Shown: positions 24,451 to 35,643, numbered from the stretch's first letter. The stretch: DNA of 64,000 nucleotides from Dolomedes plantarius (GCA_907164885.2 OU015492.1:47754183-47818182); one strand, 5' to 3'. Made by a program: numbers and translations. Notes: a model not told the origin generated them from the letters alone.

Positions 24451-25087
24451 GATGAATAGGAAATATTTTGCATTAGCAACGAGCAATTTAAATTTATTGG
24501 GAGAGACATAGAAGAATATCAGCTGAAAATCCTTCGCATCTAAAGAAACATAACATCCTCTCAGTCACTTTTCTCGGTAATTTACTTTTCAATAAATTCT
24601 TTCCGCCAGATCTGGCGAGTATTACGTCATCATACATCACGTTAATTGAGCAATTCTTAGCTATTTTGTGTCATACATCATGGGATCCAGTGTCTCGTCA
24701 GAGACACTTGTCTTCCACTGCGCATTTATCATCATTAACAGTGCTTCTGAACTTTTCATTGTTAACAATAGGATATAACAATAAGGTGTGAAATTTCAGA
24801 TAGCAGGTCGATGCAGAGAGGGCTCAACATTTTTTTTTCCTCGTTTCGATCAATGATCTATGTAGTTATTTAAGCAAATGTTATTTACTAAAGAAATAGC
24901 ATTTCTAAATTTGTGATGTAGCTTTTATATATTACCTTTTTTGGTATTTCAAATTTAGAGATACCGAGGAAAATTGGAGGAATGAAATTATATTTTTCTT
25001 AATATATAAAGAAAAGAGTATTTTTTAAAAGTCTTTGACATCGATGAACGGTTTTTCTTTACAACTAGTAAATCTTTTTTGATTCAC
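24451..25087. other. Unassigned AT-rich sequence
   Basis: No gene or element was recognised. Confidence 0.5.
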
Positions 25088-25091
25088 TTAA

Positions 25092-25835
25092 GGGGACTCA
25101 CGACCCTTAATTCGAGGAAATAAGGCTATTTTCATACTTTTTGACTCTTTGTAACTATTTCAATTTACTCCCAATTTTTCCAAATTTTATGTATATGATA
25201 AATTGATATATTAGTTTTAAAAAATAAGTTTTCAACTCTGAAAATAATTTTAAGTAATTTTTTAAATGCTTTAAATATACCTTGATTTTTAAGTATTTTT
25301 ATTGTATACTGGCTTGCGCGCAGAACTATGAAATTAATTTTACACTTAAATGTATAATTCCTGTTTTATAGTTAAAAAAATAATTTAAAATACAATTGAA
25401 CATAAAACATTCAACATTAAAATATTTTTTCAATTTTTTAAAACCGCTCAAAATATATTTAAAATTTCCTTAAATTTTTGCATTAATTTACCCTTGAAAA
25501 AGTAACAAAATGGGCAGTGATTGCAATAATTCTAGTTCAGACGCAATAAAATAACATAATTATGCAGTGATAAAAATGTCATGGAATTATGTTTCATAGT
25601 TTTTGAGATATCAGTTGCGAAATGATGGAAAATTACATTTTGAGAAAAATGAGTTTAAAATTTTTCTTACCATAAACTTAATCAGTAATTAAATATTTAG
25701 AATATCAATATCTCCGGAACTAAGCGGAATATTTTCATGCGGTTTGCTTTACTTTGTTCAGAAATGATCAGGCTTTAACATATATTTTCTTTCAAAAAAT
25801 CGAATGTTTTAAAGATTTAAAGGTAGTGAGTCCCC
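25092..25835. mobile_element. TTAA-flanked non-autonomous element (possible piggyBac type)
   Basis: TTAA stands at 25088-25091 and 25836-25839. Inside it, GGGGACTCACGACCCTTAA on the left pairs with the reverse complement of the right end, GGGGACTCACTACCTTTAA, with two mismatches. The 744-bp interior is extremely AT-rich and has no long frame. TTAA target duplication is the hallmark of piggyBac; the TIR start GGGG is less typical, so the superfamily is inference. Confidence 0.65.
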
Positions 25836-25839
25836 TTAA

Positions 25840-26254
25840 ACTAATATCCTCATTTTAAACGTTCCTTGTGTAATTTCTTAAAAAATCATATCATTTCTCA
25901 TAAAATTTGAAAACTTTATGTTCTAAAGTACTGAAAATAACCTAGAGTGACACATGTTATTTATTTATTGCTTGTGCAATTAAATTATAGAATATTTCTT
26001 TCGACAAAAACTGCAGAACAAGCTTTAAATTTTCTTGTCCCAAAAGAGCTACGTATATATATATCTAAGTGTTTGGCTTTACTTCCTTATATTAATCAAA
26101 TAAATCCACATACTTCGTAACACCTGACCATACAACTGCCACAGCAACATACAGAAAGTTAATCTGCACACAAAAAAAGCTAATTTCAATGACCCCACGC
26201 CATTTCTGTCTGCACTCTTGGGGATTTTTTATTGGTTCATTCGTAAAGTATATA
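25840..26254. other. Unassigned AT-rich sequence
   Basis: Nothing was recognised apart from a short (TA)n at about 26054-26064. Confidence 0.5.
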
Positions 26255-26829
26255 CGGGGTGTTTAAAAAAATCATCCGATTTAAAAAATCATAACTATTC
26301 ATCTTTTAATCCATTTTGATCGAATTGTGTATAGGCATAAAGAGGGAAATCTCGAGTTTCACGTAGTTGCCAACAAGTAGCGCTAACGCTCTTCCTTCGC
26401 CCGCTACTTCAGTGTTTATAAAGATGGCGACTACACAACAGAAATCATTTTGTGTTGTACACTTTGTGAAGTGTGAGTCCGTAACAACTGTTCAGCGTGA
26501 TTTTCGCCGACAAAACCCTGGTTGACTACCTTTCAGAGCATTAGGCGATGGTATAAAAAATCCCAAGACACGGGTTGTCTGTGTACGCATAGCAGCCGTG
26601 GAAGCAGTGTATGCAGACATGCTCGCAAAAGTTTGGGACGAATTTGCTTACCGTATAGACAAGACATATATCGCGCATCCAAAGGTAGGCATATTGAGCA
26701 CCTTTAATTTGGTTTGTAAAAACCCTTTCTGATTAGCCATGTAATATAAAATTAATTTTAAGTTTCTATGTTGAATATTTTTTATAATATACTCAATTCA
26801 AATAGGGTGATTCTTTTTTAAACACCCTG
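26255..26829 (+). mobile_element. Internally deleted Tc1/mariner-type element, 575 bp
   Basis: The ends CGGGGTGTTTAAAAAAATCA and, reverse-complemented, CAGGGTGTTTAAAAAAGAAT are imperfect TIRs of about 25 bp, with TA on both sides (26253-26254, 26830-26831). From 26424 the plus strand encodes MATTQQKSFCVVHFVKCESV and VTTVQRDFRRQNPG, the N-terminal helix-turn-helix of a mariner-related transposase. After only about 100 more bases comes the protein's C-terminal end (VYADMLAKVWDEFAYRID, then in another frame RASKGRHIEHL). The whole catalytic core is gone, so the copy could only be moved by another element's transposase. Confidence 0.82.
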
Positions 26830-27349
26830 TACATAAAAATTAAATCCCTAAGAAATATTTTTTCTGAGCAACTGATAAGAGTCTTCATCTCCTGAGGTTC
26901 AAATTCCGGCAGTGGTATCATGGCCTAGCAACCTTGATTATAAGTCACCTGCCCCATGGAATTTAACTAAAATAAATCATTATGAAACTATATGATGCGA
27001 AAACTGCTCCATAGTTTCATTCAATAAACTTCTCATTCCTCCTCTAATTTTCTAATATAACGAAAATTTGCTTTTCCCAGAAATGAACTGTATTTTGGAA
27101 GGACAGATGCCATGTCTAAATATGAGGTATTGTGAGTGATGGGTGTTTTTAATGTAGCTTATTCTGATGAAATGTGATTATGGATTTTAACACAGTGTTA
27201 CCTTCAAGTGACATAAATGAGAATAGATTTTAATTTTTTAAGTTGAAAAAAAATATTTATATATTTTTTGTGCTAAAGAGTTCATTTAAAATGAAGAGTT
27301 CCTTCATTCTACCTCACATCTTTATTGTCCAAAGTACTATCTTTTTTCA
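26830..27349. other. Unassigned AT-rich sequence
   Basis: GAGGTTCAAATTCCGGCAG at about 26896 resembles a pol III B box, but no A box precedes it. No gene is seen. Confidence 0.45.
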
Positions 27350-27373
27350 TCTCTCTCTCTCTCTCTCTCTCTG

Positions 27374-27439
<66 letters not shown>

Positions 27440-27464
27440 TATAATGTGTGTGTGTGTATACATA
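27350..27464. repeat. (CT)n-(TA)n-(TG)n compound microsatellite
   Basis: CT units lie at about 27350-27372, TA at about 27377-27442 and TG at 27444-27457. Open frames on both strands (poly Tyr-Ile plus Arg-Glu) are artefacts, including most of the 178-codon minus frame that starts at 27883. Confidence 0.95.
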
Positions 27465-27597
27465 CAGAGTTCTCTGTATATATATATGTATATACCTCCT
27501 CTTCCCCTGACTTGCTGTTTCCTTGCAATGTTGTGTTCTTGAGGTTTGTTGCATTTGAGCAGTGTCAATTCTGTGTGTGATCGATTGCGAAGAAAAA

Positions 27598-29500
27598 TGA
27601 GCAAAAAGCTAACAGATTTTTTCTCACTTTCGGGTGGCAGTAAAAGACTCAAGCACAGCATTAGTTGTGACAATACCAGTGATGACAAAGTGGTTAATGA
27701 AGATGACAGCTGTAAGAAAAGCCTAAGTTCGCAACCGTCCTCTAGCACTGCAAGTGAAACAATGGCTTCTGAAAAGCTTGACTGCAATGTGGAGTATCCT
27801 AACGAAAATAATGAACTTTTTGAGTGCGACAATGTCTTGCCAGATCGTTGAACAAACTCGCCAAAAAAAATCAGTTTTTCCAAAAATTTGGCTGGTCGTT
27901 TGTTAAAAATGGAACGTTAGGATGCAGTGCTTGTAAAAAGGTTGAGGTTTTATCTGTCCAAAAAAAAACAGGTATGAAAAATTTAAAAGAGTGGGCATGT
28001 GGGTAGATAAGTAGCTACGGCGACACTAAAGAAAAAAAGAAAATTCCGTTAAGGAAAAAAATGTATGAACAGGAAGTGCTGGTCATAGAGCATCTGTCAA
28101 AATTTTATGTGAAGGTAAAAATGAAGTATTGGATAAAGTTGTTTTGAAACAGCATGCTCACGAAAAAAAGCTAATGAAAATATATTTCATACTGCATATA
28201 AGGTTGTTAAAGGAAACCATTACTTTAACAATTTTGAAACAGCAATTGATTTGCAAGAACTTAATGGAGTTGACATGAGTCACATTTTACATTCAGACAA
28301 AGCATGTGCTAACATTGCTTTGCCATAAGTAATGAAATGAAGAAAACATTTGTTAATGAAATAATCAAGAATGACCCGAAAATTGGCCTGATAATTGATG
28401 AGTCAACTTCCCTCAGTAACAAGTCAAGTTTTATTGTATACGTTCGTTGTTCTTTGCCTAAAACTTATATGTGTGGTTCCACCACAGTCTTTTAAGATTT
28501 AGTTGAACTTGATGGTTCTAAAGCTAAGGCGATATTTGACCCTTTTATTGACTGTCTTCACTGTAATGGAATAACTGGCATGTTTTTAAGTAAAAATTTA
28601 ACAAACTTAACATGTTACGGGGCTGCTACTATGATTGATAAAAACAAAGGTGTTGGAGCATTATTTTGTGTAAAATTTCCTTCTGTTATTGTTTGGCACT
28701 GTGCTAAGCACGGGCTTGAACTTTAAGTGTCTGATGTAGTTCAGTCAGTTTCAGGATTTGATAGATTTAAATCTTCATCGACAAACTGTATGTTGTGTAT
28801 CATGCTTCACCAAAGAACAACAAGGTACTGCGAACTTCTGCAAGTTAACTAGAGACAAAACTTTTAAAAATTGGAAGAGTTTTGAGCACACGTTGGGTTG
28901 CGTCTAATCTCAGATCTTGTGTCAGCCGTTTGGAGGTCTTATGAAGCCCTAGTCCATCACTTTAAAGAAGCTTCAAATGACTCAACCAGAGACAGCAAAG
29001 AAAAAAATACGTTTGAAGGCCTCCTCAAAAAGATTACTGAAACTGATTTCATTTTAGACTTGGGCTTGATGGCTGATGCATTGCAAGAACTCTGAGAGTT
29101 AAGTAAAACTTTGCGACTTCGCAACGTTGATCTAAGCTATGCTAACAAAAAGTTAAAAATCACTGCTGCTTTGTTTGAGGGAAAAAAATCAGTTCCAGAA
29201 TTTTACTCATCGGTGGCTCAAGAAGAAGTAAACAACTTGTTTTTATGGGAGTTCCTCTCCACGAAAAAGAAGGTAGTAAAGACAACCAGCCTTTGAACTT
29301 CGAAAAGTTTTACGAGGCACTTAAAAAGTCTATTGAAACAAGACTGCTCAGTGAAAAAGACTTTGAGCTTGCTGACACCGTCATAGTAATGGAAAAAAAC
29401 TGGCCACAAAATGTCCCAATAATGTTTGGGGAAAATGAAATGAGGAAATTTCCCTCCAAGTTTGAACTCACTGAAAGGCAACTAATTAATTAGGCAACTG
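27598..29500 (+). pseudogene. hAT-family transposase-like pseudogene (KIAA1586/ZNF862-like)
   Basis: The frame starts [20 protein letters not shown] and runs through a Ser-rich acidic linker. After a frameshift near 27850 it gives KFGWSFVKNGTLGCSACKKV, a zinc-finger-like segment with paired cysteines. Later pieces include FVNEIIKNDPKIGLIIDEST and SNKSSFIVYVRC (28330-28460), the start of the RNase H-like fold as in hAT-derived KIAA1586-like proteins. Then come VGALFCVKFPSVIVWHCAKH and RLISDLVSAVWRSYEALVHH (28898-29095). At least eight stops and frameshifts break it. In its intact form it would be a nuclear DNA-binding transposase. Similarity to the vertebrate domesticated genes is from memory of the family. 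Confidence 0.72.
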
Positions 29501-29846
29501 AGATTCCGAGAGTATCTCTATTCGAGTGTTTCCAAGAGTATCTCCCGGAAAGTCTCACCCTGTTGAAACTGTCAATCAATTCGACAGCCATATCGTAGAG
29601 TGAATGTGAAAGAGGTTCCTCACAGATGAACCTCATTATCACACCATTGAGATCATCACTGAACATTGCATAGTTTCTGGCCTGTTGTTTGTTAAGATCA
29701 ATGGACTTCCTCTTCGGCTCTTTACCCCAGCTAAGTACGTTGACTCTTGGCTTGTGTCTAGACAGAGAAGTTAAAATACAAGAAGTATGATGAAAGAATT
29801 TTAAGGTTTTGGACATTCTTTTAGTACGAGCAGACAACTTAAACAA
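29490..29846 (-). CDS. Unrecognised 118-codon open frame on the opposite strand of the hAT element
   Basis: The frame contains NYAMFSDDLNGVIMRFICEE and LYDMAVELIDSFN and ends SNRDTLGISVA. It begins where the plus-strand transposase remnant stops being recognisable. It has balanced composition and no stops for 118 codons, which is unusual in this AT-rich window. It may be a second insertion, an inverted piece of the transposon or chance. I assign no function. Confidence 0.25.
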   Translation of the reverse strand: MFKLSARTKRMSKTLKFFHHTSCILTSLSRHKPRVNVLSWGKEPKRKSIDLNKQQARNYAMFSDDLNGVIMRFICEEPLSHSLYDMAVELIDSFNRVRLSGRYSWKHSNRDTLGISVA

Positions 29847-30042
29847 TCATGAAACTGTGTTGTTTTACTGCTTTTTGTACTTTACTACAACACATGTTTT
29901 TGCTTGTCTTGCAAATTAAAACTTGGAATTAAACAAAATGTTCAAGTTTTTATATAATTAAAGATTTCTTTTTTTCAGGCCAATAATTTGGAATAACCCA
30001 GAGGGTTACTGTTCTGGCACCTCTATTTCTATTAATCGAGCA

Positions 30043-30044
<2 letters not shown>

Positions 30045-30100
<56 letters not shown>
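30045..30100. repeat. (TA)n microsatellite
   Basis: About 27 TA units run to a TATATGTATGTGTGTGTG end at 30118. Confidence 0.95.
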
Positions 30101-30108
<8 letters not shown>

Positions 30109-30119
30109 TGTGTGTGTGT

Positions 30120-30693
30120 TAGTTAATTCACATATATATTATTAACTTGAACAAATTGAGTACCAAAATACGAAATGAATATCTCTAGAGTACATGCATG
30201 AGTCCTTCTTTACGGATAATACATTTATCGAAATTCCTTGCAAATAAAATATATTATCACATCAATAGCAGAAATCAATAAAGTACCCTGTTTATAGGAG
30301 TCTCCAAGGAGCCCTGTTTGAATCAAATAAATCCATACCTTTGAATGTGCCAAACAACCGCATTTGTACAGTATGTCGTCAAATACCGTAATTATCTTCG
30401 GGAAACTTATGTTTAAAGCTGTGACTAACTCCAGCTCTACTAAAAGATTTTACAAAAGAAAATTCAAGGAAGAAGTGTGAAAGCTGTTTTGTCTGTCTTG
30501 AACTATTCGCATATTTTTTATGCAACTTTATACAATGTAGCGAGTTTTGCCTCCTCCGTTCACACTAATAAACAACGTCTCTTGGAGTTATCAACATGAC
30601 ATCTCCGCGAAATTGCCTATTGTTTATAAACATTACAGTCAGTCATTTCTTCAATAGTATAACCCTTTATTAGCGTTTCTTATTACTAAGGAG
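30120..30693. other. Unassigned AT-rich sequence
   Basis: No gene or repeat was recognised. Confidence 0.5.
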
Positions 30694-31195
30694 GTGAGAT
30701 TGTGTTGTGAGGAGGTGTTGGGACAGTGGACCCGAGAGATGCCATGTACACCAAGACCAGGCTCAGGACGCCCTCGACAGACCAGTCGTCGAGAAGACCG
30801 CCACATCGTAAGAAATACACGCGTACAGCCAACTGCTTCATCGGCCGCCATCCAGGCACAGGTATCACCTTCACTAGGGGCCTCTGTGTCTTCTCGAACC
30901 ATACGAAGACGCTGGCTGAAGGACAGTTGGTATCGCGGCGCCCATTAACGTGTGCTGCCCTTGACGCCCACCCATCGACGCCTCCGTTTGGAGTTTTGCC
31001 GCGCACAAGGAAACTGGACTGCAGCGGAATGGAACCAGGTCGTCTTTAGCGACGAATCCAGATTCAATCTCGGCAGTGATGACAATCGTGTTCCTGTGTG
31101 GAGAGCCCGTGGTGAACGCTTCAATCCTGCCTTTGCTGTACAGCGACACATCGCTCCCACAGGGTGTGATGGTATGGGGTGCCATTGCCTAAAAT
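30694..31195 (+). pseudogene. Tc1-like transposase fragment, truncated at both ends
   Basis: The plus strand reads PRPGSGRPRQTSRREDRHIV, a GRPR AT-hook-like motif between the two helix-turn-helix parts. ASVSSRTIRRR follows, then LPLTPTHRRLRLEFCRAQGN and WNQVVFSDESRFNLGSDDNR with the first catalytic D intact. Two nearly compensating single-base indels (near 30912 and 30948) put the stretch between them out of frame and create a stop. The match ends at about 31190, just before the MVWG block, so the second D and the E are absent. The N-terminus and both TIRs are also missing. It is much less AT-rich than its surroundings, as young Tc1 coding DNA usually is. Confidence 0.88.
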
Positions 31196-31254
31196 ACATA
31201 TTTAATTTGTTATGGTAGAGTAATTGTATGCTACTAATTGGCTGTGCTGACTAT

Positions 31255-31292
31255 ATATAGATATATATAGTATATATATATATATATATATA
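31255..31292. repeat. (TA)n microsatellite, imperfect
   Basis: TA units carry two interruptions (TAGATATATATAG) before about ten clean repeats. Confidence 0.9.
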
Positions 31293-31736
31293 CAGTCATT
31301 ACAACGCTTCAACCTCGCTGAACCAAATACTTTTGTCGAAAGAAAAACAACTAGTAGCAGCAAATCATTGTCGCAAAATATCCTCACCCAGCATTTCGGT
31401 CATTTTCTCACTTCCCGTACTCTCCAATAAGAAATCTTTTATCTTAGTTGCTGCCTCTGATATTATAATACCATTAATTGTATTCATCACATTAAAGTGG
31501 CAAAAAATGTAATGGAAAAAATAAAGTACAACCCTGAATTTGAAGACATCCCAACTTGCAACTCTTATTTCGCATTTTCTTCCTCCACGTCGAACTGATT
31601 AGTCCATAAGAAGTGCGAAACTGGTTTATGATTGTCTTATAAATGTTTTTTCTTCGAACGCGGCAGAACATTCGCCTTCTACATCACGATATTTGTTGGT
31701 TTCTTACAATAGGTGCAACGTTTAGGTGAACCACCA
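31293..31736. other. Unassigned sequence
   Basis: No gene or repeat was recognised. Confidence 0.45.
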
Positions 31737-31945
31737 TTGCCGCTTTGTGCTACCTCAATACAGACGATATACTATGAGCTCATACTCTCCTCCCATCCAT
31801 ATACCTCATGGGGGTAGTTTCTGAGCTACGAATTTTACTTATCCACACCCGGCGTAGACAAGAAGACATTCAGCGACGCTTGTTGGAATTTGAAGCGAGT
31901 AACATCAGTGCCGAATTCCGGCGTGCTAACCACTAAGTTACCATG
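31737..31945 (-). mobile_element. tRNA-derived SINE, diverged
   Basis: The body CACCCGGCGTAGACAAGAAG and ACATTCAGCGACGCTTG matches the SINE at 4190-4538. On the minus strand the head has GGTAACTTAGTGGTTAGCACG as A-box region; the B box is decayed (CTTCAAATTCC). Boundaries are approximate. Confidence 0.6.
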
Positions 31946-32034
31946 GGCCTGGATTTAGAAAAGTAGGAGATTTGCAAGTGAATTATCTTCGTGTTCTGAA
32001 GTTTAGATGATTATTTTAATATGTGTTTTATCTA

Positions 32035-32608
32035 ATTTTTAAGACACAGCAATGTTACCTTTATACACAAAGACTTGATAAATTCAAAGGTAGAAACTCT
32101 CTACTATTATGCATATATTTCTTAAACACGAGTACATATCTAAAGCTTTGTAACTTTTCCAGTATAAATGACTGCCATATGACAATTTTGCTATGCATTA
32201 TCATTTATGAAGTAAGAAAATATAAACATAAGAATATTCTATTTACTTATCCTAATATCATCTTTAAGGTTTCTTAGTTGTAATTACAATACATTATGCC
32301 TGAATATGGTTTGCCATATTCGCTCAAATAATCCATAAATTTTTAAAACATATTTTTAAGCCACAACAGTCTTACCTTTATACACAAAGACGTGATAAAT
32401 TCAAAGGAAGAAACTCTCTACTATTATGACTACCATATGACAATTTTGCTATCTATTATCATTCATCAAGTAAGAAAATAGAAACATAAGAATATTCTAT
32501 TTATGTATTCTTATATAATCTTTAAGGTTTCTTAGTTGCAATGACAATACATTATGCCTGAATATGGTTTGCCATATTCGCTCAAATAATCCATAAATTT
32601 TTAAAACA
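32035..32608. repeat. Tandem duplication, units of 317 and about 257 bp
   Basis: Unit one (32035-32351) and unit two (32352-32608) both start ATTTTTAAG, contain ACCTTTATACACAAAGAC and end with GCTCAAATAATCCATAAATT. Unit two lacks about 60 bp present after CTCTACTATTATG in unit one. Elsewhere they differ by few bases, so this is a recent duplication. Confidence 0.92.
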
Positions 32609-33261
32609 CTTCATAGTCAAAAACTTTTTTTAAATAATATTGAGAAGTTAAAAATGATGCTATAAAGACGGTGTGTTTTGAATAAAGCATAAACTTTTCA
32701 GGTCTTTAGAAAACAATGCTTAATTCTGGATAAGAAATAGCAGTTCTCTCCAAACTTTATGTTCCTTTCTCCCATTATTTGTGGTTACAGTAGAGTCGTG
32801 AAGCTCATAATCGCTCCTTCTTTAATTAGACGCAATCTTTAGGGGCCTCTAATCATAAGTAATGTCTCAGATAATGTTAGATTGCCGGCAAAAGGATAGT
32901 TGAAGTAAACTTTTTCGTGGAGTCTATTGCATAGGAAATACCTTGAAATGTAAATAAATGCAGGGCATAGAAGCTTACAACAAGTCTGTAATACAAGTTT
33001 ATTTTATTCCACATTACCGATAATCATTGGGTTCTTTGTTTCCAATCATATAATATAACATTGAGTATCCAATTTTATAAATGGTCCTGAATGGTGCATT
33101 AAAACATTATATTGGTTTCTCTATGTTATCTGAATGGAGGTAGTAATATTCGACTAAAGGATCTATAATTATAATTGTTATCTTTAAAGCATGATTGTAA
33201 GAGTAAACAGAATGATGCAAAAATATCATCCTCAGTAGCTGTATGTCAGTCAAATGAAATA
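32609..33261. other. Unassigned AT-rich sequence
   Basis: Nothing was recognised. Confidence 0.5.
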
Positions 33262-33920
33262 CAGCGTGTCCAGCGAAGGAGTCCCTGATTTCAAAATTAA
33301 AAATCTCGAAAACAAAGATCTGTAGAACAATGCAACAAACGGTATGTTTATCGTGAAAAGTGTAAGAATTTCAGACACCAATTTTCGAAATAGTTACAAA
33401 AGCTGCTAACATATTGCGCTGTTAGCCAAATATTACTGGCGCAGGCATGGATTGGCCTCCATATTCGTCGGACCTGAGTCCCTGTGACTATTTTTTGTGG
33501 GCCATATTAAAACTGACATAAAGTAATTACTGTCTACAGGAACCCTCCCACCACTCTGGACGAGCTTCGATCGGCGATCTGTGTGACAGCTGAACTGATT
33601 TCTGTTGAGATACTACAGGGTGTGATGACAAATTTTATTGTTTGTTTGCGCCACCTCCGTATAACGAATGGTGTACATTTTGAAGAGACTGTGATGTAGT
33701 GATTACAAAGATTGCTTGCAAAGACTACGAATTTATTTATTCATGCTGATGCCAGTTGTAGAGCGCCATCTGTTGGCAGCTTTTGTAACTATTTCGAAAA
33801 TTAGTGTATAAAATTCTTACACCTTTCACAATAAACATACTGTTTGTTGCATTCGTCTACAGATCTTTGTTTTCGAGATTTTGAATTTTGAAATCAGGGA
33901 CTCCTTTGCTGGACACGCTG
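33262..33920. mobile_element. Mariner-related deletion derivative with 145-bp TIRs
   Basis: 33262-33406 and the reverse complement of 33776-33920 match over 145 bases with about ten differences. They start CAGCGTGTCCAGC(G/A)AAGGA and end at AGCTGC. TA flanks both sides (33260-33261, 33921-33922). Between the arms the plus strand encodes transposase remnants: a SSDLSPCDYFLWAI block with the third catalytic D and, in another frame, TTLDELRSAICVTAELISVE and RHLRITNGVHFEE. Only the C-terminal third is left, and it is frameshifted. Confidence 0.88.
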
Positions 33921-33962
33921 TAAAAAACAAAAAAATTAGTGAAGTAATAGCATTTTAATTTG

Positions 33963-34300
33963 TTGTCGTAGTGTCTAATGCCCCTGGCCGGAATCTATTC
34001 CAGGCCAGGTCCGTATAGCGTATCGGGCAGAGGGAAGTGGCTCCGTTTTATAGTGGCATCAAAAGAGTCTACGTTCGATTTATCCAGGAGCCTCCTCAAT
34101 TTTAACCAAGCACCCAGAGAGGTGACATTTGGGGGATCGTATTTCTTTCACCCTCACTGACCTCATAGAGGAACTTTGTGTTCTACGGATTTAACGTGCC
34201 CATTTCCGACCTAGACACGGAGATATTTAATGGCGAGGGTCGGGATTCGATCCGAGCAACCTCAGCACCGAAAGCTAGAACGCTACCACAAGGCTTTCTC
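33963..34300 (-). mobile_element. tRNA-derived SINE
   Basis: On the minus strand, TGTGGTAGCGTTCTAGC (A-box region) is followed by CGGATCGAATCCCGACC (B box, about 34230-34246). The body shares TTAACGTGCCCATTTCCGAC with the 8394 copy. The left end carries TGTCTAATGCCCCTGG. The short plus-strand frame at 33978 is not a gene. Confidence 0.75.
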
Positions 34301-34876
34301 GATTCATGGGATTTCAATTTAGATATTGTTATCAGAATTGAAAGATAGAGAAATGAACAGAACATGGGAATTTTTTTAAATTAAATATACGGCCAACATA
34401 ACTTTAATGGTCTTGTGCTTTTATGGTCTTATAATGGCATTCAACAAATTAGTTAAGAAGATAGAAAGAACATAATGTATTATTTCTACAAATAACAAGA
34501 ACGAAGCAGCAATTCAACCTGTCGTTACATACCGCTTGGTGTATGTTTCTTGGGTATGTTGTAGTTACCTAAATTTTTCTTAGTTCACCTTCTTACGAAG
34601 ATAAGTTTTATGCAGTTTTGATATATCTACCTGGTTCCCTAAATTTTACCTTTTATAAAGTGGAGACACCAGATTCTTCCCAGTGAAAGTAGGATTTTTG
34701 AAACGGTCAGTCGAAGTTTAAGGAAATAGCACTTTTGAAATTGTGTCTCTTCCAGCAGACTTCTCGGCTAGAAGACCATATTGAGGAAGAAACAAAGGTA
34801 GATGATTGTTTAGTGTGCTGGAAATTCCCCAGTCCCTGCCACTCTCTTTCACTGAAAATTTATCTTTCCCCTTTAA
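34301..34876. other. Unassigned AT-rich sequence
   Basis: Nothing was recognised; short open frames lack motifs. Confidence 0.45.
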
Positions 34877-35463
34877 CCCTTCAGCGGGCGCGCCCGTGTA
34901 CAAAGTGCAACATTTTCGTAATTTTGAATGATTTATTTTTACATGTAGGGTTTGAAAGTTCTAAGCAGTTTCTATTTGTGGCTACACCCTTTCTAATGCA
35001 GGTCTGATTTTTTTAACCTTGTATTCCTTTCCATTCATTGTTAGTCGTGATTTAACCGTGGTAAACCAGCGATTATACTGGATTACAATACAATAAAAGC
35101 AGGAGTTGATGTAGTCGATCCAATATGCAGCTATTACACGGTATCCCGCATATTATGAAGATGGACAATCTCATTGATTTTTAGGTTTTGGACATAATAG
35201 GAATCCATTCGCAAGTTGTCCTTAGATCCAATCAACCGGACAGTTTTGAAATAAGGTGATTGCATCTCCATTCTTTGGCCTTTAATTATAAATATATCTC
35301 AATATTATCAACATTTTGTATCTTGTCATAAAACTCAGAATTATTATTTTCAATTTAAAAAAAAAGTTTATTACAAAAGGCATAATCAAAGTTGAAAGAG
35401 ACGTTGCACTTTGTGCCATGCGCGCCTGCTGGTGTTCCAAAAATTGGCGCGCCCACTGAAGGG
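34877..35463. mobile_element. piggyBac-like non-autonomous element
   Basis: The left end CCCTTCAGCGGGCGCGCC follows TTAA (34873-34876). The reverse complement of the right end is CCCTTCAGTGGGCGCGCC, followed outside by ATAA. One TIR mismatch and one target mismatch are seen. An inner pair, TACAAAGTGCAAC and GCACAAAGTGCAACG, extends the symmetry. CCC starts and TTAA targets are standard for piggyBac. The 587 bp carry no transposase frame. Confidence 0.78.
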
Positions 35464-35643
35464 ATAAATGATTTTGCTGGTTCAGTAATAGAACACGGAA
35501 TTTTCTCCTTCTTGAAGGATTGGATTGACTACTTCAGTACCAAATCATAACACGACTTTTGCAATATACTTTATAGCCTTATGGAACCTGCATATTGGTT
35601 AACTTATACGTGAAAGTAAATAACAAACAAGGTTCGTTTAAAA

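Larger units (their letters stand above)
27465..30045 (+). mobile_element. Degenerate hAT-type DNA transposon
   Basis: The proposed ends CAGAGTTCTC (27465) and, reverse-complemented, CAGTGCTCGA (30045) both follow the CAGNG start of hAT elements. The 8 bases outside them are TATACATA and TATATATA, matching at seven of eight, the usual hAT target size. Because the right flank is a (TA)n array, the duplication is weak evidence alone. The length of 2581 bp and the gene inside support the call. Confidence 0.6.

Noticed and set aside
26880..26935. Possible tRNA or SINE head
   Set aside because: Only a B-box-like GGTTCAAATTCC is present; no A box at the right distance and no cloverleaf could be drawn.
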